Assembly: GCF_003732705.1 (NCBI RefSeq)
Contig: NZ_MOBR01000040.1
Location: 248,001 to 312,000, forward strand
DNA: 64,000 bases
Reading direction: 5' to 3'
From: Pseudomonas frederiksbergensis
GTDB taxonomy: Bacteria > Pseudomonadota > Gammaproteobacteria > Pseudomonadales > Pseudomonadaceae
In this document: piece by piece, positions 24,631-34,223 of the stretch
Layout of the letters: each line of letters opens with the position of its first letter
Position numbering within the stretch: the first letter of the stretch is position 1
Program-made: the position numbers and the translations under genes
The notes under the pieces: model-generated
Told to the model about the DNA's origin: nothing
What the model saw: only the letters and a program-made list of their open reading frames with translations
Databases searched by the model: none

Positions 24631-25779
24631 TCAAAGCCCCATCTGCTTGCTGATGATCTCGTTCATCACTTCCCGCGTGCCGCCGCCGATCGACAGGATC
24701 CGGTTGTCCCGATACAGCCGCTCCACCAGACTTTCGCGCATATACCCCAAACCACCCAGAATCTGCACCGCATCGGTGGTGATGCGATCCGCCGTGTCAG
24801 TCGCGAAATTCTTGGCCATGGAAATCTCCTTGATCACGCTCTGCCCCGCCGCCATTTTCGCGGCCTGGCGATAGGTGAATTCCCGTGACACTTCCAATGC
24901 CGTGGCCATTTCGGCGAGTCGGTGCTTGAGCACCTGGAACTTGCCGATCGGTTTACCAAAGGCCTCTCGTTGACGCGCCCATTTGAGGCTTTCTTCGAGG
25001 GCAAGCTGCGCCGTCATGTTGGCCATCAACGCCAGGGCCAGGCGCTCGCTCTGGAAGTTGCCCATGATGCAGGCGAAGCCCATGTTCTCGGCACCGATCA
25101 GATTTCCTACGGGCACCCGGCAATCATCGAAGAACAACTCGGCGGTGTCCGACGCCCACCAGCCCATTTTCTTCAGTTGCCGGCCGACGGTGAAACCCGG
25201 CGTCCCTTTCTCGATCAACAACAGGCTGATGCCAGCGAAACCCGGCTCACCCGTGCGCACCGCCACGGTGTAGAAATCCGCACGGACGCCGCTGGTGATA
25301 AAGGTTTTGCTGCCGTTGACCCGATAACAGTCGCCGTCTCGCACGGCGCGGGTTTGCAGGTTGGCGACATCGGAACCGCCGCTGGGCTCAGTGATGGCCA
25401 GGGCGCTGATCTTTTCGCCAGCCAACACCTGCGGCACCACCCGGTCGCGGACCTCGGGCCGGGCCCATTTAAGGATCGGCGGCAGGCCGATGTCCAGGGA
25501 ACCGAGGCCCGCCACCAAGCCGCCGGAGCCACAACGCATCAGCTCTTCGCTGGCGGCGACCTTGGCGAACAGATCACCCTCATGGCTACCGCCCAGGGCT
25601 TCGGGGTAACCGATCCCGAGAATCCCGGCGGCACCGGCCTTGAGGTAGAGCTCACGAGGAAAGCTTTCGGCTTCTTCCCACTGGTCGATGTCCGGCAGGA
25701 TCTCGCGCTCGACGAAACGCCTGACGCTGTCGCGAACCAATTGGTGGCTGGGGTCGAAGTATTCCTGAAAGGCAGGCAT
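24631..25779 (-). CDS. Acyl-CoA dehydrogenase
   Basis: A 382-residue FAD flavoenzyme of the acyl-CoA dehydrogenase family, which makes trans-2-enoyl-CoA and passes electrons to ETF. Motifs include ALAITEPSGGSDVANLQT (FAD/substrate loop), KTFITSGVRADFYTVAVRTG, and a C-terminal DAVQILGGLGYMRESLVERL with GGGTREVMNEII, where the family base is found. ATG 25779 is preferred to an in-frame TTG at 25785. Substrate chain type cannot be read from the sequence. Next to recR in other pseudomonads too. Confidence 0.92.
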   Translation of the reverse strand: MPAFQEYFDPSHQLVRDSVRRFVEREILPDIDQWEEAESFPRELYLKAGAAGILGIGYPEALGGSHEGDLFAKVAASEELMRCGSGGLVAGLGSLDIGLPPILKWARPEVRDRVVPQVLAGEKISALAITEPSGGSDVANLQTRAVRDGDCYRVNGSKTFITSGVRADFYTVAVRTGEPGFAGISLLLIEKGTPGFTVGRQLKKMGWWASDTAELFFDDCRVPVGNLIGAENMGFACIMGNFQSERLALALMANMTAQLALEESLKWARQREAFGKPIGKFQVLKHRLAEMATALEVSREFTYRQAAKMAAGQSVIKEISMAKNFATDTADRITTDAVQILGGLGYMRESLVERLYRDNRILSIGGGTREVMNEIISKQMGL

Positions 25780-25871
25780 CGGCAAACTCCACTGAAGGGT
25801 TCAGCGACGTTAACCGAGCGCTTGCTTGGTTTTCAACAGGGTTGTGTGAATCAGGTGGACCGAGGTGCGCC

Positions 25872-25968
25872 CTTCGCGGGCAAGCCTCGCTCCTACAGGT
25901 CATGTGTCGCGCCCCAATTACGCGGACGACGCAAAACCTGTAGGAGCGAGGCTTGTTCGCGAAGGCGT
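25872..25968. repeat. REP inverted pair
   Basis: CTTCGCGGGCAAGCCTCGCT is mirrored by AGCGAGGCTTGTTCGCGAAG, ending 12 nt before the recR stop. Confidence 0.85.
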
Positions 25969-25979
25969 CAATTCAGACG

Positions 25980-26582
25980 CTACAAGGCTATCGGCTTACG
26001 CCCCGCAAACGAATGCGCCAACGTCCCGCCATCCACCAATTCCAGCTCGCCACCCAACGGCACGCCATGGGCGATGCGCGAGGCGATCAAGCCTTTGTTG
26101 CTCAGCAACTGGGCGATGTAATGCGCCGTGGCTTCACCTTCCACCGTCGGGTTGGTCGCCAGGATGACTTCGGTAAAGGTGCCCGCCTCTTCAATCCGCG
26201 CCAGCAATTGCGGAATGCCGATGGCCTCTGGCCCGAGGCCGTCGAGTGGTGACAAATGGCCCTTGAGCACGAAGTAGCGACCACGGAAACCGGTCTGCTC
26301 CACCGCGTAGACGTCCATCGGCCCTTCCACCACGCACAGCAAGGTGTCGTCACGACGGGTGTCGGCACATTGCGGGCAGAGGTCGTCTTCGGTCAGCGTG
26401 CGGCACAAGCGGCAGTGACCGACCCCTTCCATCGCCTGGCTCAGGGCCAGGGCCAGGCGCGAACCGCCGCTGCGATCGCGCTCAAGCAGTTGCAACGCCA
26501 TGCGCTGGGCGGTTTTCTGACCCACACCCGGCAACGTTCGCAGGGCATCGATCAGTTGGCGAATCAGAGGGCTGAAGCTCAT
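25980..26582 (-). CDS. recR: Recombination mediator RecR
   Basis: A 200-residue RecR. The N-terminal helix-hairpin-helix (LRTLPGVGQKTAQRMALQLL) is followed by a four-cysteine zinc finger (CRLC...CPQC, near 57-72), a Toprim domain (LLCVVEGPMDVYAVEQTG) and the C-terminal LATNPTVEGEATAHYIAQLL with a Walker-B-like strand. With RecF and RecO it loads RecA on gapped DNA. Here it is separated from ybaB-dnaX by an oxidoreductase gene, a terminator and a repeat. Confidence 0.96.
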   Translation of the reverse strand: MSFSPLIRQLIDALRTLPGVGQKTAQRMALQLLERDRSGGSRLALALSQAMEGVGHCRLCRTLTEDDLCPQCADTRRDDTLLCVVEGPMDVYAVEQTGFRGRYFVLKGHLSPLDGLGPEAIGIPQLLARIEEAGTFTEVILATNPTVEGEATAHYIAQLLSNKGLIASRIAHGVPLGGELELVDGGTLAHSFAGRKPIAL

Positions 26583-26647
26583 GGGGAAAAGTCCGACAAA
26601 ACAACGAGACGCGGTTTATACCCGCGCCTCTGGCCAGCGTCAAATAC

Positions 26648-27682
26648 TCAGTCCTGGGCGACCCGCACCACCAGTTTGCCGAAATTACGTCCTTCCAGCA
26701 GACCGATGAACGCCTCGGGCGCCTGCTCCAGGCCATCGACGACGTCTTCGCGGAACTTGACCTTGCCATCGCGCACCCAAGGCACCATGGCGCTGACGAA
26801 TTCCGGCTGGCGATCACCGTAGTCATCGAACACGATAAAGCCCTGGATCCGCACACGTTTGGTTAGCAAGGTGCGCTGCAATTGCGGCAGACGATCCGGC
26901 CCGCTCGGCGCTTCATGGGCGTTGTAACCGGCGATCAGGCCGCAGAGCGGAATCCGCGCCTTGGCGTTGAGCAACGGCACGATCGCGTCGAAGACTTTGC
27001 CGCCGACATTCTCGTAGTAGATATCCACGCCCTTGGGACAGGCCAGCGCCAGATCATTGGCAAAACTCGGGCTCTTGTGGTCGATGCAGGCGTCGAAGCC
27101 CAGCTCCTCGACCACGTAGCGGCACTTCTCGGCACCACCGGCCACACCGACCACCCGCAGACCTTTAATCTTGGCCACTTGGCCAACCACCGAACCCACG
27201 GCGCCGGACGCGGCAGCGACGACCAGAGTTTCACCGGACTTGGGCTGGCCGATGTCCATCAGGCCCATATAGGCCGTCATGCCCGGCATCCCCAACACGC
27301 CCAACGCCATCGACGGGCTCGGCAGCCCGGACGGGATGGGGATGATGTTGCGACCATCGCTGATGCTGTGGCTCTGCCAGCCTGTGGAGCCGACCACCAG
27401 GTCACCTTCGTGAAACTTGGGATTGAGCGAACGCTCGACGCGACTGACAGCACCACCGGTCATCACTTCGTCGATTTCCACCGGCGCAGCGTAAGACGGC
27501 GCGTCACTCATGCGTCCGCGCATGTAGGGATCGAGGGACAGATAAAGGGTCTTGAGCAACACCTGACCGTCGGCCAGGTCCGGCAGCGCGACGCGTTCCA
27601 GACGAAAATTCTCCGGGGTCGGCGCGCCCACCGGGCGGGACACCAGGACGATACGTTGGTTGAGGGTCAATGCTTGTGGCAT
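26648..27682 (-). CDS. NADP-dependent oxidoreductase, medium-chain (CurA/leukotriene reductase-like)
   Basis: A 344-residue zinc-independent MDR-family enzyme. The N-terminal half is the GroES-like domain (NQRIVLVSRPVGAPTPENF, YLSLDPYMRGRM). The Rossmann half carries VVAAASGAVGSVVGQVAKIKG (nucleotide binding) and DIYYENVGGKVFDAI, typical of 2-alkenal/prostaglandin reductases. It reduces activated C=C bonds with NADPH. Start ATG 27682; a longer frame upstream enters a palindromic repeat. It lies between ybaB and recR, where many bacteria have no gene. Confidence 0.92.
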   Translation of the reverse strand: MPQALTLNQRIVLVSRPVGAPTPENFRLERVALPDLADGQVLLKTLYLSLDPYMRGRMSDAPSYAAPVEIDEVMTGGAVSRVERSLNPKFHEGDLVVGSTGWQSHSISDGRNIIPIPSGLPSPSMALGVLGMPGMTAYMGLMDIGQPKSGETLVVAAASGAVGSVVGQVAKIKGLRVVGVAGGAEKCRYVVEELGFDACIDHKSPSFANDLALACPKGVDIYYENVGGKVFDAIVPLLNAKARIPLCGLIAGYNAHEAPSGPDRLPQLQRTLLTKRVRIQGFIVFDDYGDRQPEFVSAMVPWVRDGKVKFREDVVDGLEQAPEAFIGLLEGRNFGKLVVRVAQD

Positions 27683-27765
27683 GTGAGCGTCTCCTGTGAT
27701 CGATGAATTCGGCGGTATAGGGTGCAGACCTTTGTGGCGGTATGGTGTTCGATGTATCTGCCACA

Positions 27766-27872
27766 GATCGTTCCCACGCTCCGCGTGGGAATGCAGCCCG
27801 GGACGCTCCGCGTCCCAAAGCGTGACGCGGAGCGTCACAAGAGGCATTCCCAGGCAGAGCGTGGGAACGATC
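27766..27872. repeat. Nested palindromic repeat, ~105 bp family, copy 2
   Basis: GATCGTTCCCACGCTCCGCG opens and GCAGAGCGTGGGAACGATC closes the element. It lies between the oxidoreductase start and the ybaB terminator. Confidence 0.9.
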
Positions 27873-27900
27873 AACGATCAGTGTGCGCCGAAAACAAAAA

Positions 27901-27928
27901 TGCCAGGCGCAATGCCTGGCATTTTTTT
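27901..27928. terminator. Bidirectional terminator between ybaB and the oxidoreductase gene
   Basis: TGCCAGGC-GCAAT-GCCTGGCA with A5 before and T7 after, so it can act on both strands. On the minus strand it ends the dnaX-ybaB transcript. Confidence 0.85.
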
Positions 27929-27955
27929 GTAGCTCATCCGACGCACGTTGGCGAA

Positions 27956-28294
27956 TCAGAATGGCAGTTTCATACCCGGCGGCAGTTGCATGCCAGCGGT
28001 CACGCTGCCCATTTTGTCCTGGCTGTTGGCTTCGATCTTGCGCACGGCATCGTTGACGGCGGCGGCAAACACGGCCTCCAGCATCTCTTTGTCGTCTTCG
28101 CTCAGGCCTTCCACCAGGCTTGGGTCGATGGTCACGCGCTTGACGTCGTGACGACCGGTCATCACCACGGTGACCATATCGCCGCCGGCCTTACCGGTGA
28201 CTTCGGCGTTGGCCAGTTCTTCCTGCATCTTGGCCATTTTTTCCTGCATCTGCTGTGCCTGCTTCATCAGGCCGGCCATGCCACCTTTCATCAT
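27956..28294 (-). CDS. ybaB: Nucleoid-associated protein, YbaB/EbfC family
   Basis: A 112-residue DNA-binding protein. The start MMKGGMAGLMKQAQQMQEKM and the core MVTVVMTGRHDVKRVTIDP are the family hallmarks. It forms tweezer-like dimers that bind DNA. ATG 28294 follows GAGGTG; an upstream in-frame ATT is not the start. It is downstream of dnaX in the same direction, with a 66-nt gap. Confidence 0.94.
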   Translation of the reverse strand: MMKGGMAGLMKQAQQMQEKMAKMQEELANAEVTGKAGGDMVTVVMTGRHDVKRVTIDPSLVEGLSEDDKEMLEAVFAAAVNDAVRKIEANSQDKMGSVTAGMQLPPGMKLPF

Positions 28295-28360
28295 GGTAAT
28301 CACCTCAAAGTACTTGGATAAAAACAGCGCCCGGCGAATACGACCGGACGCCTTCAGTTA

Positions 28361-30430
28361 TTAGCCCTGACTGACCAGGGCTTCGACAGGTTCAATAGTA
28401 TCGTTGCGAATCACCGCACCGAACTGCTCCATCATCTGCTGGATGAACGGATCACCGTGGATCGACTCCTCGGCCTCGCGCTGGCGGTTCACACGACGCC
28501 GGGACGCAGCCTGGGCCGGGGTTTCCTGCTCGGGCTTGATCAACTCCATGCTCAGGTTCAGCGTACGCCCGTGAAACTGGTTCAGCGCATCGTTAAGACG
28601 ACGTTGCTGGGTCGCATTGAACAAAGCGCTGTGGGCCGGATCCAGGTGCAGCAGCCAGTTGTCGCCATCGACGGCGATCAATGTGCAGTTGGCGGCGATG
28701 CTGCCGGTCATGCCGGAAATCGGCAATTTCGGGAACAGCTCCAGCCATTGCAGCGCCAGGCCGGTGGCGGGCATTGCAGCCGGCTCGGGCTCAGGTTCCG
28801 GCGTTGGCTCGGCGGTGTGTTCGCTGGCCAGTTCATCGAGATAGCTGTAAGCCGAGTCGATGTCCGGCTCAATGTAATCCTCATCCAGCGGCGGCTCATC
28901 ATCCAGGTCGATGCCCGGCGTGGCGGCATCCACCTCGGCCACGGACGGTTCCGGGATCGGCGCAGCGGCCCATTCCGGCGCGTCCGGCACCACGCTGTCA
29001 GGCGTCGGTGTCGGCATCGGTGGTAATTCAGGTTGCTCGCTGGTGGTTTCCAGCATCGGCTCGACCGCTGGCTGCTGAACGACTTCCGGTTCAACCGGGT
29101 CATTCCACGGCAGATCGACAACGACTTCAACCGCTTCAACGACGGGCTCGGGCACGACCACTGGCGTAACCGGTTCAGGTTCAAGCTCAGGGGCCGGCGC
29201 AACAACCGGCGCGGGCACAACCGGGACAACTGCCGCAGGGGCTACCGGCGCCACTTTAGGCGCGGTAGCCACTGAATTGGCGGAATCAACTGTGGCCTGG
29301 CTGATCCCCACGGTCTTTAGCGGTTGCCTCGGGGCGTCCGCCGTATCCGCTGGCCTGAACGCCAGCATGCGCAGCAGGACCATTTCGAAGCCACCGCGCG
29401 GGTCCGGTGCCAGCGGCAAATCGCGGCGCCCGATCAGGCCCATCTGGTAATAAAACTGCACATCTTCGGCCGGCAATGCCTGGGCCAGAGCCAGCACCCG
29501 GTCACGATCGCCGTGGCCGTTGTCGACGCCATCAGGCAGGGCCTGGGCGATGGCGACCCGGTGCAGCACGTTGAGAATTTCCGAGAGCACGCCGTTCCAG
29601 TCCGGGCCTTGCTCGGCCAGGTGACGAACGGCTTCGAGCAATGCCTTGGCGTCTCCTTCGATCAGCGAATGCAGGACATCAAACACCTGGCCATGATCCA
29701 GCGTACCGAGCATCGCCCGCACGTCGGCGGCCATGACCTTGCCTTCACCGAAGGCGATGGCCTGGTCAGTGAGGCTCATGGCGTCACGCATCGAACCGTC
29801 GGCGGCGCGACCGAGCAACCACAGTGCATCGTCTTCGAACGGCACCTGCTCGACACCCAGCACATGGGTCAAATGCTCGACCACCCGTTCCGGGGTCATG
29901 TTCTTCAGGGAGAATTGCAGGCACCGGGAAAGAATGGTTGCCGGAAGTTTCTGCGGATCGGTGGTCGCCAGGATGAACTTGACGTAGGGCGGCGGCTCTT
30001 CGAGGGTTTTCAGCAGCGCATTGAAGGAATGGCTGGAGAGCATGTGCACTTCGTCGATCAGGTAGACCTTGAAGCGCCCGCGGCTCGGGGCGTACTGCAC
30101 GTTGTCGAGCAGCTCGCGGGTATCCTCGACCTTGGTCCGGCTCGCGGCGTCGATTTCGATCAGGTCGACAAAGCGCCCCTCATCGATCTCGCGGCACACC
30201 GAGCACTCGCCACAGGGCGTTGAAGTGATACCTGTTTCACAGTTCAGGCATTTGGCGATGATTCGTGCGATGGTGGTCTTGCCGACACCCCGAGTACCGG
30301 TAAACAGGTAGGCGTGGTGCAGCCGCTGGCTGTCCAAGGCATTGATCAGAGCCTTGAGCACATGGGTCTGGCCGACCATTTCGCGGAACGAGCGCGGACG
30401 CCATTTACGTGCAAGAACCTGATAACTCAT
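28361..30430 (-). CDS. dnaX: DNA polymerase III subunits gamma and tau
   Basis: A 689-residue clamp-loader ATPase. The Walker A GTRGVGKT is at residues 45-52, followed by a zinc module (CLNCETG...CGECSVC), Walker B LIDEVHML and sensor-1 LATTDPQKLP. Domain III ends near 365. A long Ala/Pro/Glu/Val-rich linker (about 385-590) leads to the tau-specific C-terminal domain that binds polymerase alpha. The start MSYQVLARKWRPR at 30430 is standard. Whether a shorter gamma form is made cannot be told from the sequence alone. Confidence 0.96.
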   Translation of the reverse strand: MSYQVLARKWRPRSFREMVGQTHVLKALINALDSQRLHHAYLFTGTRGVGKTTIARIIAKCLNCETGITSTPCGECSVCREIDEGRFVDLIEIDAASRTKVEDTRELLDNVQYAPSRGRFKVYLIDEVHMLSSHSFNALLKTLEEPPPYVKFILATTDPQKLPATILSRCLQFSLKNMTPERVVEHLTHVLGVEQVPFEDDALWLLGRAADGSMRDAMSLTDQAIAFGEGKVMAADVRAMLGTLDHGQVFDVLHSLIEGDAKALLEAVRHLAEQGPDWNGVLSEILNVLHRVAIAQALPDGVDNGHGDRDRVLALAQALPAEDVQFYYQMGLIGRRDLPLAPDPRGGFEMVLLRMLAFRPADTADAPRQPLKTVGISQATVDSANSVATAPKVAPVAPAAVVPVVPAPVVAPAPELEPEPVTPVVVPEPVVEAVEVVVDLPWNDPVEPEVVQQPAVEPMLETTSEQPELPPMPTPTPDSVVPDAPEWAAAPIPEPSVAEVDAATPGIDLDDEPPLDEDYIEPDIDSAYSYLDELASEHTAEPTPEPEPEPAAMPATGLALQWLELFPKLPISGMTGSIAANCTLIAVDGDNWLLHLDPAHSALFNATQQRRLNDALNQFHGRTLNLSMELIKPEQETPAQAASRRRVNRQREAEESIHGDPFIQQMMEQFGAVIRNDTIEPVEALVSQG

Positions 30431-30574
30431 CGAAAACCGTCGCAACTAAGGAACAGAAGCGGCTAATGCTAGCGGAGCAGGCCCGAAATTGCATCCGGTG
30501 TGCTCGTCTAATCTGACTAAGCTGCACTTTGGGGGGCTATTTTCGGCTCGGGTTTCATCAGTACCGGAGCGTTT

Positions 30575-31324
30575 ATGCGGTTGGCCTTGGGGGCTTTATT
30601 GTTGATCAGCCTGAACGTCGCAGCCGCCGACGCGCCGGTGCGCTTCGTCATGGCCGACAGTTGGGCCATGCCAATGATGCAACTGGACCGGGGCCGCCCG
30701 ACCCAGGGCATCCTCTACGACATCCTGCTCAGCCTGGCGACCCAGGTCGGGGTGCCGGCGGAATTTCATGTGCTGCCTCGGGCGCGGGTGCAGGGTGCCA
30801 TGGAGCACGGCGAAGTCGATGTGCGCTGCTATGCCGCACAGTCATGGCTGCCGAATCAGTCCGGGGATTACATCTGGAGCATTCCACTGTTTCTGCAGCG
30901 CGACCTGCTGGTCAGCCGACAAGGCGGGCCCGCGTCAGTTGTCCCGGCCAGTCTGAAACATGAATCCATCGGCACGGTGCTCGGTTACATCTATCCGACA
31001 CTGCAACCGCTGTTCGACGCAGGCCAGTTGCAACGCGAAGACGCGCGCAATCAGGAACAGGTCCTGGATAAACTCCTGGTCGGACGCTATCGCTACGCCG
31101 TCACCAATCAATGGACTCTGGACTGGTTCAACCAGCGTCTGATGCCCGGCCGGCAGTTGCAAGCGGTGGCGGTGCTGCAGGAACAGAATGTCGGTTGCTA
31201 TGTGCGCAACGACCCGGATGTGCCGGTGCAGCGGATATTGCGCACGTTGTTGCGGATGAAAATGTCGGGGGAGATTGATGACATTATTGGGCTTTATACC
31301 GGTGAGGGGCCTGGTACGCCTTGA
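30575..31324 (+). CDS. Periplasmic substrate-binding protein, family 3-like
   Basis: A 249-residue protein with a signal peptide (MRLALGALLLISLNVAAADA, cleavage after about residue 18). The mature part resembles polar amino-acid-type binding proteins (SBP_bac_3): GILYDILLSLATQVGVPAEF near 48-67, GEVDVRCYAAQSW, a hinge strand SIGTVLGYIYP and RYRYAVTNQWTLDWF. No permease or ATPase gene is adjacent, so it is an orphan that may sense rather than transport. Ligand unknown. Divergent from dnaX. Confidence 0.75.
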   Translation: MRLALGALLLISLNVAAADAPVRFVMADSWAMPMMQLDRGRPTQGILYDILLSLATQVGVPAEFHVLPRARVQGAMEHGEVDVRCYAAQSWLPNQSGDYIWSIPLFLQRDLLVSRQGGPASVVPASLKHESIGTVLGYIYPTLQPLFDAGQLQREDARNQEQVLDKLLVGRYRYAVTNQWTLDWFNQRLMPGRQLQAVAVLQEQNVGCYVRNDPDVPVQRILRTLLRMKMSGEIDDIIGLYTGEGPGTP

Positions 31325-31354
31325 GCCGATCTACCTGACCATCTGGAACCCTCC

Positions 31355-31446
31355 TGTGGGAGCGAGCCTGCTCGCGAAGGCGGTATGTCAGATAACATTG
31401 GTGTTGAATGTGATGACCTCTTCGCGAGCAGGCTCGCTCCCACAGG
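31355..31446. repeat. REPIN (TGTGGGAGCGAGCCTGCTCG type)
   Basis: TGTGGGAGCGAGCCTGCTCG at 31355 is mirrored by CGAGCAGGCTCGCTCCCACA ending at 31444. Confidence 0.88.
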
Positions 31447-31468
31447 GGATGCAGTTGTTACAGAAATT

Positions 31469-33169
31469 TCAGCCAACCTGATCCAATTCCCGCCACTCCA
31501 CCGGCGCAACAAACCCGGCCACCCACTCCGGCACCTCGGCAGGCGGCATCGGTTTGGCGATGAAATACCCCTGGGCCACTTCGCAGCCCAACTCCAGCAG
31601 CAATCGACCATGCTCGACACTCTCCAATCCTTCAGCGATCACCTGCCGACCAAACGCCCGGGCCAGGCCGATCACTGCGGTGGTCAGGGCCAAATCGTCA
31701 CGATCATGCAGAATGTCGCGCACAAAGGATTTATCGATCTTGATGGTTTGCGTGCGCAGGCGCTTGAGGTAACTCAGGGACGAGTAACCCGTGCCGAAAT
31801 CCCCCAATGAAAACTGCACCCCCAGCGCCTGACAGGCCTGCAAACAGGCGCTGACGTGCTGGATATTCTCGACGGCCACGGACTCGACGATTTCCAGATC
31901 CAGCAGTTGCGGGTCGACCTGGGCATGCCGGGCGAGCACCTGCCGAAGCCGCTCGACGAAATCCGCCCGCTGGAAATGCCGCGCCGCGATATTAATGCTG
32001 ATCGGCCAGCCCTGCCCCACCTGCTGCCAGCGGTGCAACTGCGCCAGGACCTGATCCATCACCCATTCGCCGATGTCGATGATCAGGTCAGTTTCTTCCA
32101 CCAGCGGCAGGAACTCCCGTGGTGGCACCAGGCCGTTTTGCGGGTGCTGCCAACGCAATAACGCTTCGAAACCGACCACCTCGCCACGGCGCATGTTCAC
32201 CTTGGGCTGAAAATGCAGACGCAACTCACCGGCGGTCAGGGCCTGACGGACACGCTCGACCGTCTGGTGGGTGGCTTTGACTTCCTGATCCCGGGACACA
32301 TCAAACAGATGAAAACGATTACGCCCGCGCTGCTTGGCCACATACATGGCCTGATCGGCATGGCGCAACAGGGTTTCGGCATCTTCGTTGTCGTAGGGGA
32401 ACAGGGTCACGCCAATGCTGGCGAACACATTGATGTCCTTGCCATGCAGCGAATACGGCGCCGAGATCGCGCCCAGCACTCGATTCAGCGCCGCGCGCAA
32501 TTCCGGCAGATCCCGTACGTAACGCAGCACCAGCACAAACTCGTCGCCGGCTAGCCGAGCCACCACATCTTCGCCGCGCACAATCGTGCGCAATCGCTTG
32601 GCCACTTCCACCAGCAACAGATCGCCACTGGCATGACCATAGCCGTCGTTCACAGCCTTGAAGCCATCGAGGTCGAGCATGCAGACCGCCAGCGGAATAT
32701 TTTCCTTGCGGGAGAATTCCAGCGCCTGGTCCAGCAGGTCCGAGAGGAACGCGCGATTGGGCAACCCCGTCAGCACGTCATGCCCGACCCGCCATTGCAG
32801 GGAATGCAGCAGTTGGCGTTTTTCGCTGATGTCGAAACGAATCGACAGGTAGCGGTCAACCCGCCCAGTGGCGTCGTTGAGTACCGGCACCATGGTGCTG
32901 TCGACCCAATACAGGCTGCCATCCTTGGCGCGATTACAGATCTCGCCCTTCCAGACATCGCCCAGGGCGATGGTGCGCCACAGCGTGGCGAAGAAATCGG
33001 CGGAATGCAGGCCCGAATTCAGCAGGCGATGGTTTTGCCCGATCAGTTCCTCGCGGCTATAGCCGGAAATGGCGCAGAACTGGTCATTGACGTAAGTGAT
33101 CCGGCCGCTCAGATCCGTCTCGGAAAAGATAGCGGCAGCATCCACGGCCCTGCGGTATTTCTCATCCAT
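31469..33169 (-). CDS. PAS-GGDEF-EAL cyclic di-GMP protein
   Basis: A 566-residue cytoplasmic protein with three domains: PAS (about 10-125; TYVNDQFCAISGYSREELIG), GGDEF (about 135-295) and EAL (about 310-560). The cyclase signature is AGDEF near residue 210, one of the tolerated forms. The phosphodiesterase has EALLRW near 335, then DLEIVESVAVEN and DFGTGYSSLSYLKRL, so both activities look possible. No membrane segment is present. It is transcribed alone between two repeats and an intergenic stretch. Net direction of c-di-GMP turnover is unknown. Confidence 0.92.
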   Translation of the reverse strand: MDEKYRRAVDAAAIFSETDLSGRITYVNDQFCAISGYSREELIGQNHRLLNSGLHSADFFATLWRTIALGDVWKGEICNRAKDGSLYWVDSTMVPVLNDATGRVDRYLSIRFDISEKRQLLHSLQWRVGHDVLTGLPNRAFLSDLLDQALEFSRKENIPLAVCMLDLDGFKAVNDGYGHASGDLLLVEVAKRLRTIVRGEDVVARLAGDEFVLVLRYVRDLPELRAALNRVLGAISAPYSLHGKDINVFASIGVTLFPYDNEDAETLLRHADQAMYVAKQRGRNRFHLFDVSRDQEVKATHQTVERVRQALTAGELRLHFQPKVNMRRGEVVGFEALLRWQHPQNGLVPPREFLPLVEETDLIIDIGEWVMDQVLAQLHRWQQVGQGWPISINIAARHFQRADFVERLRQVLARHAQVDPQLLDLEIVESVAVENIQHVSACLQACQALGVQFSLGDFGTGYSSLSYLKRLRTQTIKIDKSFVRDILHDRDDLALTTAVIGLARAFGRQVIAEGLESVEHGRLLLELGCEVAQGYFIAKPMPPAEVPEWVAGFVAPVEWRELDQVG

Positions 33170-33584
33170 GAGTCAGGCTCGCTGTCGCTAGCGGTGGGAC
33201 CGCTCGACCAGCGCACAATGCCCGGAAGAGATGTTTTGAGACGGACTGCGCAGAGACACTTGCTTACTCCATGACAGCATTTGATGGCCCCGGGACAGCC
33301 GAAGATCAACTAGGCTCAAAGGCCTCGGCGAAATCGGAAACAGCGATCCAGGCAGCATTTTGCAAGGCATCGAGCCACTCGTGGCGTCGCCACACACCCG
33401 GTGCCGGAACGCAACGCTGGCTGTTCCATAGCGCCTTAACTTCTGAAAGCAGGTCACCAAATGCCCCCTCTGAGCGGCGATTCTACGAAATGCATCACAT
33501 TTTGCAAAGCAAGGTGATGGATCATGCAGTTGTCTAATGCAAAAATCTATCGTTAAGTTCTTGATTCTAAATGGGAATTGAGCG
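33170..33584. other. Intergenic stretch between divergent regulator genes
   Basis: It becomes AT-rich toward 33490-33584, where the promoter of the XRE gene should lie. I see no gene or repeat with confidence. Confidence 0.55.
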
Positions 33585-33899
33585 ATGCAAATTTCAAGTT
33601 TGGGTCCAGCCATCCGACGCTATCGCAAGGTCGCGGGGCTTACTCAGGCTGAACTCGGCGAAAAAACCGGTTTTGACCCCAAAACCATCAGCCGTTTCGA
33701 AACCGGCACCTATACCCCCAGCGTGGAAGCATTGTTCTTGCTTGCCGATGTGCTGGGCGTGAAGCTGAAAGCGTTTTTCGCAGATATGGGCGATGAAGAC
33801 GAACAGCGGGCGTACCTGTTCAGCGTCATACACAAAGCCACCTCAAAGGATCTGGGAAAGCTGATCGCTGCGGTTGACCAGGCCTTGTCCAAGCCTTAG
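33585..33899 (+). CDS. XRE-family helix-turn-helix regulator
   Basis: A 104-residue Cro/C1-type protein. The HTH covers about residues 7-60 (RRYRKVAGLTQAELGEKTGF, then KTISRFETG and YTPSVEALFLLADVLGV). The short C-terminal part (about 70-104) is helical and may dimerise. It resembles phage-type repressors, but no phage genes surround it. Targets unknown. A strong terminator follows. Confidence 0.85.
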   Translation: MQISSLGPAIRRYRKVAGLTQAELGEKTGFDPKTISRFETGTYTPSVEALFLLADVLGVKLKAFFADMGDEDEQRAYLFSVIHKATSKDLGKLIAAVDQALSKP

Positions 33900-33916
33900 T
33901 GCCAGAAACGAAAAAA

Positions 33917-33960
33917 GGAGGCCGATCTGTCTGATTCGACAGATCGGCCTCCTTTTTTTT
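33917..33960 (+). terminator. Terminator after the XRE regulator
   Basis: GGAGGCCGATCTGTC and GACAGATCGGCCTCC form a 15-bp perfect stem with a TGATTC loop and eight T residues. Six A residues before it allow action in both directions. Confidence 0.92.
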
Positions 33961-34090
33961 ATTCGCGCCCGATGAAGGGCAAAATCCGGAAACGACTAAA
34001 TACTCCCAAGGACAAGATCCATGGCAGAGCAGCAACAACAATTTTTGGATTAATAAAGCACGATAGGGGATTCGTGCTGCGTTATGGAGG

Positions 34091-34197
34091 CAACCCCATC
34101 AGCCACACCCCGGCACACAATGTTCCCGCTGTGGCTGCTGCCTTCCGGCTCTGACCAGGTTCACGGGTAATCGTTGCGGGGGGACCGATGGGGTCAC
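34091..34197 (-). ncRNA. ffs: 4.5S RNA, signal recognition particle RNA (small bacterial type)
   Basis: On the minus strand the sequence contains the invariant SRP domain IV: CAGGTT/CAGGTCAG-like AACCTGGTCAGAGCCGGAAG followed by GCAGCAGCC. The outer ends GGTGACCCCATC and GATGGGGTTGCC pair to close a long rod of about 107 nt. It binds Ffh and directs membrane proteins to the translocon. Exact ends are estimated from the pairing. Confidence 0.9.
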
Positions 34198-34223
34198 CAT
34201 AACGACGCTCACCTGACGGCGAA

